The notes under the pieces are model-generated. The model worked only from the letters and a program-made list of their open reading frames with translations, had not been told where the DNA came from and ran no database searches. Below are positions 32,081 through 42,477 of a stretch of 64,000 nt of DNA, in pieces (the stretch's first letter is position 1; each line of letters starts with the position of its first letter). The stretch comes from Hyposmocoma kahamanoa (lineage: Eukaryota > Arthropoda > Insecta > Lepidoptera > Cosmopterigidae), in NCBI RefSeq assembly GCF_003589595.1, contig NW_020656077.1, forward strand, positions 8,933,497 through 8,997,496. Reading direction: 5' to 3'. The translations under genes and the position numbers were made by a program.

Positions 32081-32140
32081 TGGAATGAGACTCTTCCCAA
32101 GCCGAGAAGAAAACCATTAACGAATGTAAAGAAATACTGA
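32081..32140 (+). CDS. Possible terminal coding exon, gene unknown
   Basis: A good acceptor (TTTTCCCTCATTGCAG) precedes 19 codons, WNETLPKPRRKPLTNVKKY, and a TGA. A canonical AATAAA follows 64 bases later at 32204, as expected of a last exon and short 3' UTR. The peptide is basic and plausible as a C-terminus, but too short to identify. No partner exon was found upstream; it could be chance. Confidence 0.25.
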   Translation, partial: WNETLPKPRRKPLTNVKKY

Positions 32141-32469
32141 AGACTGATATAAAAGATCATAACCTATTGCTTTCGGCAGATGATTGTACTGTAAAAGCAA
32201 GAAAATAAACTTTTCATGTGTAAATATTTGTTTTATTTAACAATCTTATAGTTGAATATCGTTAACTGCTTAGAGTGATGGCTGGCGCAAAATAAAACGA
32301 GCTTGGCGATGTTTAGCGACTGCGCATTTCAATACAATGTTAACTATCTCAACGAAACACTTATTGCTTAACACTATACGTCCATGAATTAATAGTTATA
32401 AGCGTTACCTTCATCGAGAGATAGACGAAATATTTTTTAATTTGTTTGAAAAACCGCAAAAGTACGTGG

Positions 32470-32545
32470 AATTACATATAATTACCAAGTTTTATTAAAA
32501 TCGGTTACCGGAAAGTGCGCAAAGCCGGATTCGTCGCCTAATTCG
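32470..32545. repeat. Repeat X, 5' portion fragment
   Basis: Contains TTTTATTAAAATCGGTTACC and GGAAAGTGCGCAAAGCCGGA, matching 3375-3425 (inverted) and 37370-37430. Confidence 0.55.
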
Positions 32546-32727
32546 CCACTATACGTTACTTGACACAAGACATAATAAAAATCGGTTCTCACTTCTCAAA
32601 GTATATTGAGAGAGAGAAACGCCTTGAATTGGAGAATTGCAAATCAACCATTAAAATAATTGCTCCTTATAATAGAATTTAGGCGCTATTTGTAAAAATG
32701 AATCTTCATGCGTGAACAACCACCTTT

Positions 32728-32893
32728 AGGGTCGTATTCTAGAACTCTACTCGATGCTCAAGTCAGGATTTGAGTATGGTATAAAGCACTCGAAATCATA
32801 CTCAAGTCCCTGCCATTATGGTCGTATTCCCAGTGCTTGTGTTTCCAGTGCAATCCTGACTTGAGCATTGAGTAGAGTTTTAGAATACGACTT
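32728..32893. mobile_element. Fold-back element (family F), copy 3
   Basis: Arms AGGGTCGTATTCTAGAACTC and GAGTTTTAGAATACGACTTG are inverted around the same internal blocks as copies 1 and 2. It is inserted between the two halves of repeat X (32470-32545 and 32905-33070). Confidence 0.75.
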
Positions 32894-32904
32894 GGAGAGT
32901 CGTA

Positions 32905-33070
32905 TGATTTTCCTCAAAATTAAATAGGACCACTATGGAGGTACCCTCCTTCCAACAAAAAAATAATCATGGAAATCGATTCAGGATTACCGGAGTTATC
33001 GCGTAACATATGTACATACAAAAAAACAGTCGAATTGAGAACCTCGTCCTTTTTTTGAAGTCGGTTAAAA
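32905..33070. repeat. Repeat X, 3' portion fragment
   Basis: Contains AAATTAAATAGGACCAC, GTTATCGCGTAACATA and the end TTTTTTTGAAGTCGGTTAAA, a terminus I recognise as common in lepidopteran repeats. Related to 37440-37580. Confidence 0.6.
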
Positions 33071-33122
33071 ACTATCATCGATTTTAACGTTGGAGCTGTA
33101 ATAACATTTAAAAAAAAAAGAA

Positions 33123-33318
33123 GACTCCAGTTTAACTTGAGCTTTGCGATGGACGAAAATTGAAAAATTATATATTTAGCTACCGATGAAATGAGATTCC
33201 GTTTGTTTTGTAATTAGATGTTTTGCTGTTTTTCCCCCACCATCAAATGGAATTATTCCTCCCGTTGTTAGAGATATTATCTTTATTACAATACAGGTCA
33301 GTTGTTGGGGCTGTAGTA
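33123..33318. mobile_element. Family H element, partial copy
   Basis: Matches the middle of 28592-29076 (AACTTGAGCTTTGCGATGGA, TTCCGTTTGTTTTGTAATTA, ATACAGGTCAGTTGTTGG). It stops where the family B MITE copy 4 begins. Confidence 0.65.
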
Positions 33319-33604
33319 CATTGACTTACAATTATATGGACGTCGGGTCCGCGCTAAAAAGTGTCCGAACTTATAGGGCGTTAAAATCGTATACAGAGCG
33401 TCATTCACGCTTTAGTCTTCGTTTGTTCGACTGACAGCGAAGCAAGCAAAATTAGACAGTACTGCGATGACATTACAATTTAAATTCAACGTTTTAGCTT
33501 TTTCATATTCCTTTACATGTCACTACGTTTAAATAGGTTGATTTGGGACATTTTTTTCGTGGTTTTTGTATTAGACCCGCCCTCCATTTATTTGTAAGTC
33601 AATG
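33319..33604 (+). mobile_element. MITE family B, copy 4
   Basis: 286 bp with both 31-bp termini. It lies inside a family H copy. The flanks (CTGTAGTA and GTTCTAGC) do not match, unlike the other six copies, so one side was probably deleted or rearranged after insertion. Confidence 0.9.
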
Positions 33605-34079
33605 GTTCTAGCAGTATATAATTTACTTTTTTATATAACTGTTTACTACCTAATTTCTAGCTAAACAGACTTTTTTTCACTATTTTAGGTAGCTTCTATA
33701 AAAACTAATAACTATTTAAAAAATAATTACTTTTAATTTTAATTAACACATTTTTTACTTTTTCTATTATACATCTTTTGTTTAGTCTTCTATTATTTCC
33801 TCACAATGTTTGAGAAAAGCACTATATAAGCCTCGACGGGAACGGGGATTGCTTAACTCGTATTATTACCGACAAGCCTCGCCGGCGCTCGGCTTTGTAA
33901 CTCATACTCGTCCAGCAATCCCTTACTTCCCGGCCTCTGCAATAATGTACTATTTTCAGGTTCTAATCGCTCTTGCAAAGTTGTAGTTCTTCTTTTAGAC
34001 ATTTATTCGGTGAGACTGTCGAAATATCGTTCAAACACGTAATCAATTTACTATGCAAGTATTTGTAATTCCTAAGGCG

Positions 34080-34260
34080 ATTATCACACAGCACACAGCG
34101 GAATCACGCGCGCGGTGGCGGAGACGCAGATCTGCGTCAACGCGCGGCTTAATCTGCGCGGGGGCAGCGGTCTAGCGGGCCCGCGTCACTTAAAGTACTC
34201 GCTTCGCAGTTGATAGCCGTAGTGATTGTATATGTAGACGAGATCCTTCTTTGACAAGAA
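34080..34260. promoter_or_regulatory. GC- and CpG-rich block, possible promoter
   Basis: Within AT-rich surroundings, about 34100-34190 is strongly GC-rich with many CG dinucleotides (GCGCGGTGGCGGAGACGCAG, TCTGCGCGGGGGCAGCGGTC). A short ORF begins at 34260 (ATGGTTAATAATACAG, 34 codons). No exon could be confirmed. It may be a promoter or first exon, or a GC-rich repeat remnant. Confidence 0.3.
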
Positions 34261-34508
34261 TGGTTAATAATACAGAACTCATTCAGGACGCTGTATGTTT
34301 GGTTTTTGTTTACTCAAATAAAAAGACACCGAAGATAACATTCAACTTCATTACAAAGATTTAAGAAAAAATGAAGATCAATTTGGTCGATTTTCATTAG
34401 CAAATATAAATATATCGACGTCGAGATCTATTGTAGACATACATACAACATAGCCTAAATATCGCCAAGTCGCCATGGCGACAAATCGCCTAATCTGGCA
34501 ACAGTACT

Positions 34509-34632
34509 GGCCACGCAGAGGCGGCCGCGGAAGCGTTCCGGGCGCTGGAATTCATGTAATTCATATGAACTCGCTCGTACATAACAAAAATTCCCGCGCC
34601 CGGAACGCTTCCGCAGCCCTCTCTGTGTGGCC
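34509..34632. mobile_element. Fold-back element with GC-rich arms
   Basis: The left arm (GGCCACGCAGAGG, CGGAAGCGTTCCGGGCGC) is inverted at the right (GCGCCCGGAACGCTTCCG, CTCTCTGTGTGGCC), a stem of about 45 bases. The right flank (GGTTTTTTGAGATCAATATA, GCGAAACGGGGTACCCCG) recurs at 49225-49265, so the surrounding repeat is larger. The open frames here on both strands are products of the palindrome. Confidence 0.65.
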
Positions 34633-34639
34633 TAAGCAT

Positions 34640-35790
34640 AAAGCCCGTAGTTGGTTTTTTGAGATCAATATAGCGAAACGGGGTACCCCGCATACTATCG
34701 TATTCTGATATTTAATTTTACGGTAAACGCCGGTAGTGACCATGAACAAAACCTACAACACGTTTAGTTTCGCAAAGTATAAGTCTATGAGCTCATATTG
34801 CTTATTATGTTTTGGTGGTAGCCTGTGTTCAGCAATGTAGGTTAAATGCGGAATTTAAGAATTTATACAATGTGTCCGGGGATCTTAGCCGGGGATATAA
34901 TGCAAATATTTTTTATTCAACAATAACTTCTAAAGTAATTGGTTGCATCGATTTGTGCTAGTAGAACAACTCACAAACTAAAGTCTATTCCAATCTATTT
35001 TCTACAAAAAGTAAACAAAACTGTTCTAAAAAATTCTAAAGTTGAGTGATTACTCATTAAATGGAATAAGTAACACTTTCACGTATATTTCGAAAATTTC
35101 GACTTGATCTCTCATCATTTTTTCCAGCAATATTTATTTGAATAGCATCGTAAAATTGTATTTGAAAAATGGTAGTCCAAAAGTGAGGTTATTTTTCATC
35201 TATACATCTATAACTTGTCTATGGTAGCATAGTATTGTACAAAAAAAAACAAGAAGTTTTTATAATCGATTAGTAAATCGAATATTTCATTTTAAATATG
35301 CCTAGATAGGTTACGTAGGGAAAACCGCTAGTATGACTGAACTGAACAAACCGTTTCTTTCAATTAATTAATCGATTTGTAGTTGGCATTACAATTGACC
35401 ATCACTAAACCGTCCATGGTCGGGTCATTGACTTGTTTGTCTAGATTTTGTTAAAAATTGATTGAAACGAAGTATAACAATTAAATACAAAAACTAAGTA
35501 TATCAATGTCCTGGATTTCGTACTTTTCTTTGAAACAATTAGAAATGGTGCGAGGAAAAAATTGTCTTTTTTAAATCATCTTTTCTTGTTAGCACACAAT
35601 GTACTGGGCTCATTTTATTTTATATTAGATTTAGGTCGTTAATGTTCTTAGCTTTCAAATGTAGCCTAATTGAGTGAAACCATCTAGCAGGTCTTTAAGT
35701 AAAAATTAATGTAGCTGTATTTTAAGGGAGTGGGGAACCGATCCTCATATGGGCGTTTTTATCGATAAAAAATTTTAATAAGCAAAAGCT
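34640..35790. other. No gene recognised
   Basis: AT-rich intergenic sequence without assigned repeats beyond the fragment at 34650-34720 noted with the fold-back element. Confidence 0.35.
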
Positions 35791-35939
35791 ACATATATAT
35801 TTTCATCATCGTGCACGTAAATTATATGATTGCATTCTCAGTACTGACTATGGCTGTTTTAATTTGGGAATTATAGTCAAGTTAGCCTGCATGCAATCAT
35901 ACTATATTTACGTGCAAGTGTGATGAAAAACATTATATG
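35791..35939. mobile_element. Fold-back element
   Basis: Arms of about 45 bases are inverted: ATATATTTTCATCATCGTGC and ACGTAAATTATATGATTGCA on the left, with TGCAATCATACTATATTTAC and GTGTGATGAAAAACATTATA on the right. Confidence 0.7.
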
Positions 35940-36526
35940 TTTCGCGGACGGTACTGAGATTACGAACCTCGATTTAATAGAGTCTCGTTCTTAATTTTTT
36001 ATATACCGCCTTTAATACACAATGTACTTTAATTAATTTGTTCGAATTACACAAATAGATCAATACAAAGTCATTGAAGTCAGTGCTCCAATCACACAGA
36101 GCGCGACAAGCGTGCGTAGAACTGTCTTGTCCACGGCGCCTGCTCGTACATTTGATATCATCTTTATCTGTTGTATTGACTAGTCTAGCGTACATTCAGC
36201 GACACCCCTCGATATGTTTTGTATAACTCGACACCCAGTATTATGTATTACATTTGCAAGCTAGATCTCCTATTGTAGGGATGCCGATGCAATTTCGCAG
36301 ATAGTAATATTCAGTCCCATCCTATAGAAAATATTGATTCTGAACGACGGAGCTAGCGAACCTGAGAGCAAATAAGACAAGTTGGTGCTGTATTTCAGGG
36401 TTCCGTTTTCGAAATACTGCCGCCGTTAGTTGGAAGGGCGCATGTGACATTGGCAAAAAAAATTGTTGCATACTGCAGCGATCAGTAAAAAGAGGCCGAC
36501 CTGTCACCATTTTTATATTTTTCCTA

Positions 36527-36790
36527 GGTTTTTTTTTAACATAATATCAAGTGACGGGACGGACAAGTCGCGCGCCAGATGGTAAGCGACACGCGTGTCC
36601 ACAACGGCACTGCCACTACGCCCTTCACTCTGAGACATAAGTTGACAAGTCCCATGTGCCTGTAATTTCACCAGCACCTTTACCCTTCAAAACCGGAGCA
36701 CAGTAATGCTGACATTACTGCTTGGCGGCAGAAATAGGTAAGGTGGCAGTACTACCCTGGACGAGCTCTTTCACAAGGCTCTAATGCTAC
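36527..36790 (+). repeat. Family W interspersed repeat, near-complete copy
   Basis: It runs from TTTTTTTTTAACATAATATC and AAGTGACGGGACGGACAAGT through TGAGACATAAGTTGACAAGT to GAAATAGGTAAGGTGGCAGT and CCTGGACGAGCTCTTTCAC. It shows both ends of the family in one piece, except for an internal deletion after the GTCCACAACGGC segment. Confidence 0.78.
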
Positions 36791-37097
36791 TAAGTATGAA
36801 GGAAGTACTTTCCCTGGCTCAAGCGTTTTTCAGTAACGGCGGCGGAATAGGCACCCTCTACTCTGTTCTATAGAATATAGAACATAGAACTGTTCTGCTG
36901 CTGCGGAATGCTGCTATAATAGAACTCTGTCGAATTCTGGAGTTTTCAAATAATTTATTCCGTATTAACCCCACTATGCGTATGTCTACAAAAAGGGAAC
37001 ACATTGAGTTCCCGAAAAGCTACTAAATTAATTAATTCAGGACTATTCAAAGTTACAGTGAATAGGCAATTTATTTGTAAAACGCGTAACAGTTAAA

Positions 37098-37258
37098 ATA
37101 ATAATAATAACGTTAACCAGGTAACCATTACCCGTGTACGCGGGTGCCATAGACACACACACATATTTATACAACCACAAATTACACCCAAGCTCACGAG
37201 AGAAACAAATGTAGACCACACTAATATTTCCAGTAACCGTTCTGCCACAGAGGCAGTG
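37098..37258 (-). mobile_element. tRNA-headed SINE (family A), copy 3, internally deleted
   Basis: Minus-strand copy. The body (CATAGACACACACACATATT, ACAACCACAAATTACACCCA) and the start of the head (GTAACCGTTCTGCCACAGAG) are present. The stretch containing the B box has been lost, so this copy could not be transcribed by Pol III. Confidence 0.75.
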
Positions 37259-37369
37259 AAAAATGAATACGTGTTTACCAATGCAAATGAATAAATACAA
37301 CTTTTTTATTTAAAAATCACCGTCCTTAAGAGTTTGCTTATCGTTTTTTTGATAAGATTTACATCTATT

Positions 37370-37625
37370 TGCTAAATTTTATTGTAATCGGTTAAAGGAA
37401 AATGCGGGAAACCCGATTCAATCCCCCCTTTGCCATCCTGAAGCATGTTCTTCAAATTTAATTGGGACCAAATAATGAGGCCCTTTTACCAACAAAAAAA
37501 GAATCATTCAAATCGATTTACAAACAGTTATCGCGTAACATACACACAAAAAAAATCAGCCGAATTGAATAAAACTTATTGTTCAAAGTCACGCTATAAA
37601 GTTATTATTTTAGTTATTTATGTCA
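37370..37625. repeat. Repeat X, both portions
   Basis: Contains in order the ATTGTAATCGGTTAAAGG block, TTTAATTGGGACCAAATAAT, AAAGAATCATTCAAATCGAT and GTTATCGCGTAACATA. It shows that the fragments at 32470-32545 and 32905-33070 belong to one unit. Confidence 0.6.
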
Positions 37626-38289
37626 AGTAAGCGGGTTCGTTGCGTAATTGCCCGACACGCTCTTGCTCAGTTTTAATACAGAATATTCCAGCTTCGGAAT
37701 ATCTGAAGTTTTATTTTTTTTTACGTGCACTATAAATAAACTGAAAGATGGCTGACGATGGATTAACTAGTGATACCGAGAACTTGACCGACTATCATAC
37801 TACATTCAAAACAACATACATTTAATATTCATTAAATTACATTTAAGTTAGCAATCTTGTGCAAAAGCAATAATTTATTGACAGAGGTGGTGTCTATTAT
37901 ATTGCAAAACGATATTTTTGTCACAGTTTTAGTTTTTCTCAACGTCTTCAATCTATAGACAAAAACATTCACAGCCACGACATGTTTCAAACAAAGCACT
38001 GTCAATAGTGAAAATGTTTTGTTTTAGTGTTGAATTTTGTCAAATAGTAGATACCAGTACGTAGTACCGTGGACAGACGTGACAGTCTATATCTATTGGG
38101 AATGAGCTAGGCGGGCAGATAATATTGAGTGTTTACCAATAATATTTATCCATAGTTGGATGAATTAACTTAAACTTCGTTTTGCTTTGGCCCAGATGCC
38201 TTCCGCTTAGTATTTATAATTATTATAGTGAGTACTAAAAAGAAAAACAAATTAAATAAGAGAAAAAACACAGTTGTTGAAATTAATTA
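37626..38289. other. No gene recognised
   Basis: AT-rich sequence without recognisable coding or repeat structure. Confidence 0.35.
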
Positions 38290-38730
38290 ATTAATATCGA
38301 GTTCTTAGGTTTTCGCGATTGTTACACATAGGAAATGAAACTACTATTTTTCCGGATTTAAATCGCGTATATTTGTTTTTGCAAACAAACCGACGTTTCG
38401 GGCCCTTTACAGGTCCCATGGTCACGGTTGACTGAGGTGGTACAGTCTTTAACCAGTTATGTCTAATATTAATGCAAACCACCCTATTTTTTCACTATAG
38501 TTACAATAGTTATTAATTAAATACCTTATTTTTAATTTTACAAAGAAAACATTCCAATTTACGCTACATTATGTTTTACAAATTATTTTATTGAATGAAT
38601 TTTTATTAAGTTTAATTTATTATTAATTATTAATAGAAATTAGAATATTTATTCTAATTATTTTTCGGAATTTAAATCACGTACATTTGTTTTTTCAAAC
38701 AAACCGACGTTTCAGGACCTTTATTTTTTT
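38290..38730. repeat. Repeat Y fragments (retrotransposon-like 3' sequence)
   Basis: Two partial copies (about 38305-38480 and 38650-38730) share TTTTTCCGGATTTAAATCGC and ACAAACCGACGTTTCGGGC. Further fragments lie at 39835-39932 and 45215-45270. The first includes CCTTTACAGGTCCCATGGTC. This resembles a widespread lepidopteran retrotransposon remnant, but no ORF remains. Confidence 0.5.
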
Positions 38731-39932
38731 TTATTTCTTATTATTTATGAAATAATATATAAATTAGTCAAAAACCTGAATATTAATTACTGAATCAATG
38801 TGAATATTTCTAAACTTCCGAAGAAATAGTTTTATAGTGTAGTAATCCCGAAAATATAAGAATTTGGTTTAATGTGGATGTTGTTTAAGTTCATAAATAT
38901 TTTTTTTTATTTTGAAGTAATAAAACGCAAGCCTATTAAAGTAAACAAAAACCAAAAATCTCTTTTTGCGCTAGTACAGTTAGGGAGTCAAAGCAAAACG
39001 AAATGTATTGCGCAACTAATAGCGACTATATACTATAGATAAATATCATAGGTAAATAGATCTAAATCATTCCCAACAAGTATACACTGTCGTATCTGTC
39101 CACGGCTCTACGGCACTGATACTCTTTGACAAAATTAAAAACTAAATCAAAACACTGTTAATATTAATAGTTCTTAATTTGGAACGTGTAGTTTCTGTGA
39201 ATGTTGTTGTCTGTAGTAAATTGCAGTTTTTGTTGTTGCTCATTGTTAAATATAATGTTTTTTTGCCGCTATTTTTTGCGCAAAGCGAAACGTAATAAAC
39301 AAAAGGGTTTCGTTAATTTTGAAAAAAGAATAATCAGCAAAAAGTATATTATTTTTAATTGGAAATAGTCAAAAGAGATTACTTTTCAGCCGCCTTTTGT
39401 ATATAGAAAAATCTGCCTTATACGTGCATTTTATGACAGAAAATTTTATATATTCCATAAACCCGCCATTTTATTACCACTCTAATAATAAACGGACTGA
39501 ATACTTACTTTTCTGACATTTATCTGTACCGCATACCGTTCTCTCGAGATTGCAACGAGTTTTGCATCAACCAATGTACTTGGTATTTCTAACAGGAATT
39601 GTACTTAAGTCTGCGGTATTGGTTGTTTTCCCGTTGCCATAGTTACCCATTCTTAGAAAAGGTGAAGAGGACAAGTTAATTTAATAGCGTGAATAAGCTA
39701 TAAATAAGTGTTGAAAGTTACTAATTGCCAACATCAAAATACTGTATAATAAAAGTATTGACTATTTAATCCGTTGACAAGATAAAGGAGCTTTATTTAC
39801 CATTGTCAAAGACAAAAACTAACATTCGGAGTGCTTGGGTTTTCGCATTTGTTACGCTTTAGTAATGAAACAATTTTTTGGGAACTTCTAAATATTTGTT
39901 TATTTTTTTCAAAACAAACCAACCTTTCCGAA
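38731..39932. other. No gene recognised; repeat Y fragment at the end
   Basis: AT-rich. Bases 39835-39932 match repeat Y (GGGTTTTCGCATTTGTTACG, AACAAACCAACCTTTCCG) and form the left flank of the hAT element at 39933. Confidence 0.4.
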
Positions 39933-40406
39933 CAGGGTTGTTGCTGATGCAGGTTTTTTACTCATCAACGGATACGGATTTTTTTACCTTGCCATTAGCG
40001 GATGCTGATTTTTTTTACCTTGACATCAGCGGATGCTGATTATATCTATTAAAAAAAAACCTGAAATATACGTCCTTTCTGAAAACCTTTCTACTTCTTT
40101 GATATCCTTATACAGTTGTTAATGTTATATGACGTTTTTAACAAAAGATTGATTTGCATAAAAACAATTAACCATAGTGAAAATGTTATGAAAATTAAAT
40201 TTTAAAAACTACAGTGTTGCTGCTTTTTCGGCTTGCAGCCTGTTTCTGGAAGGTTTGTAAATTATTTCAGCGTAACTTTCGGGCATGCCATGACTCGGAC
40301 ATATGCAATGAATATCAACATCTATCAATGCGGAGGCTGATGCCGATATTTTGATCTATGCAGATTATCCGCGTATTATTATATCCGATATTCGCAACAA
40401 CCCTAG
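39933..40406. mobile_element. Non-autonomous hAT-like element with GCGGATGCTGAT repeats
   Basis: Termini CAGGGTTGTTGC and GCAACAACCCTAG are inverted. Flanks TTTCCGAA and TTTCGGAC match at 6 of 8 positions, an aged 8-bp duplication. Near the left end a 36-37-base unit (ATCAGCGGATGCTGATTTTT, TTTACCTTG) is repeated about three times, and related GGAGGCTGATGCCGAT words lie near the right end. It is inserted in repeat Y. Confidence 0.75.
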
Positions 40407-41449
40407 TTTCGGACAAATGAGTAATGACCTTTTTTGACGTAAGCATGTAAGATCATTGTTTCGGGCATTTTGCGACACGTTTTCGTGTCGTAATTAATGG
40501 GTTAACAGTGATCGTATTTCATCATTAATAGGTATAAAATTTCTTTTTTAATACAGTTGCTCAAAACGTGGTATTTTTCGTACTACAAATCGTGCCGCAA
40601 GTTGGAATTTTCGCACTAGTGCTTTTTACTTTTCCATTTTTTTTATTTACTGTTGTTTCAAATCTTAAGCACAGAACTAAAGAAGTTGTATATTTATTTA
40701 ATATTTATGTGCTTTGTGACGTAAGTCATTCGTCATTAAAACTTATATTTATTTACAAATACTATATAATGAACGTATCGAGTGGAGGTCCACAGTCTCA
40801 GCCTACCCCTGAATGGGTGACAGGCAAGATTTTTATGTATATATTTATTTGTTCTATGTATTGCAGATAAATTGTATCTCACTACCGTGTAATTTTCTTA
40901 AATGTTTAGAAAAAAATCAATAAAATCATTTTATGTATTAGTATTCAAATGCGTAAGAACCTTTAAACGCAGCTGCAATGTTATTTTTTAAGACAATAAT
41001 TTGTAGCAAATACTTAATAGGAAATAATAATTTGTCGCCAATGTGCTGAAATTGCAATAAATAATAAGCGTATTCATATACGATCAGTTCCGAGAAGTCC
41101 CGGAATTTGTAAAAGGGACTATCAACGTTGTTCTCTATTTTAGCTAAAATAACATCCTTAATTACAATCACCTTTAATAAATTAACTTGAAAAGCGGTAC
41201 ATCAGCACGGAGGCACGACTGCACAAGATAATGGATTACTTAGTGGTGTTTGACCCAATTTTATTAATATAAAACTTAAGTTCTTGTTACTTTTATGAAT
41301 ATGTTATTAGAATAAAACGTTTGTTAAATGCAATAAGTAAACCTGAAATTGACATCACTATAGTTTACCTAACACGAACGCAAACAATTTCAGATTCACT
41401 TAGGTACAAAAATACTAGGTAAATCAAAACATCAATGCGCATGTTTCCG
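40407..41449. other. No gene recognised
   Basis: Starts with the right half of repeat Y (TTTCGGACAAATGAGTAATG). The AT-rich frames at 40568-40870 (plus) and 40938-41171 (minus) are hydrophobic or Ile/Tyr-rich and match no family known to me. Confidence 0.35.
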
Positions 41450-41945
41450 ATCCGGCAATCACAGAATTGCACTCGACGGAAGGGATTGCACCCGGTCCTA
41501 TTACCGTCCTGGGGAGATTTCCGTTCCCGTCCCACCAACCCCCCTTTGTTGCCACCCGAATCCCCTGAGGCCGCGAGTTAATTCAGCTGCACTTCGACTA
41601 CATGCACCTCAACATTGTTCGATGTACATCGCTAGGTATAGATTTCCTAGGCTATCAATGTCTATCGATCCGGAGCAGCAATGTACGCCTGATAGTTCAT
41701 AAATTCAGATGCCACCTGTAGAAGTGCACCGCTGCACGGTGACAGCGGTTCGCTCACGTAGGCTGGCGCACGCGTATTCCTTACAAACCAACATTATAAA
41801 CAAAGTTAACAGATTTTTCACCTGTGCTAAGGTTAGTATTCAATATTGTTAATAAATTATTAATCATAGGTGATATCTGTCGTGAGATTTCGTTGTGTGT
41901 GAAGTAACAAATCATTCGAACATTGAAAAGGATATTTTACGAGGT
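41450..41945 (+). promoter_or_regulatory. GC-richer block ending in a possible non-coding exon
   Basis: Bases 41450-41780 are clearly richer in G+C than their surroundings. Downstream, TTTTACGAG|GTAAGATA at about 41942 is a strong donor, with no ATG in the preceding open stretch. This could be the promoter and 5' UTR exon of the gene whose candidate coding exons are at 42478 and 45722. It could also be a repeat; 41460-41580 reads like an old retroelement. Confidence 0.25.
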
Positions 41946-42477
41946 AAGATACTACATGACATATTGATTTATATTGCGAACCTAGGCTGCTGAGAAAATA
42001 ATTGAAAATAGGAGGGCAGTACGGCCTGGGCTCCCACCCGACGAGTTCCTCTTAAACTTAAATCTCTTTTCTATGGACTAAAGTGAAAGTGTAACTTCAA
42101 TTGAAATTGTTAAAAAATACTTCAGTTAAATGACCTACTGGTTTAGCTATTCAAATGTCCTTTATAATATACCTGTATTGATTTTGTGGTACACCTAGGC
42201 ACTTAATACTTGCAAATTCATATTTCGGTTGACGGTGAGTTTTCGAAAAGTAATGGGTAAAGTTCATTTTTTGTTAAGTTGATTATTAAAATTAATTAAT
42301 GTTGGACCATTTGCCGGGTTTAATCGGGTAAATATTTAAATATTTTATCTAGTTACATTTAGTAGTCGAGATTCATGATCGCCATTTTCGACGCTTTCGA
42401 CACGTCGGGTCGAATCGAGTTTTTTGGTATATTTCATGGACAATACAGACAAACTAAAACCATTCACTTTTTCTTAG

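Noticed and set aside
34475..34749. Frames on both strands with similar GSVPGAGI peptides
   Set aside because: Both strands give the same peptide because the sequence is a palindrome; it is a fold-back element.
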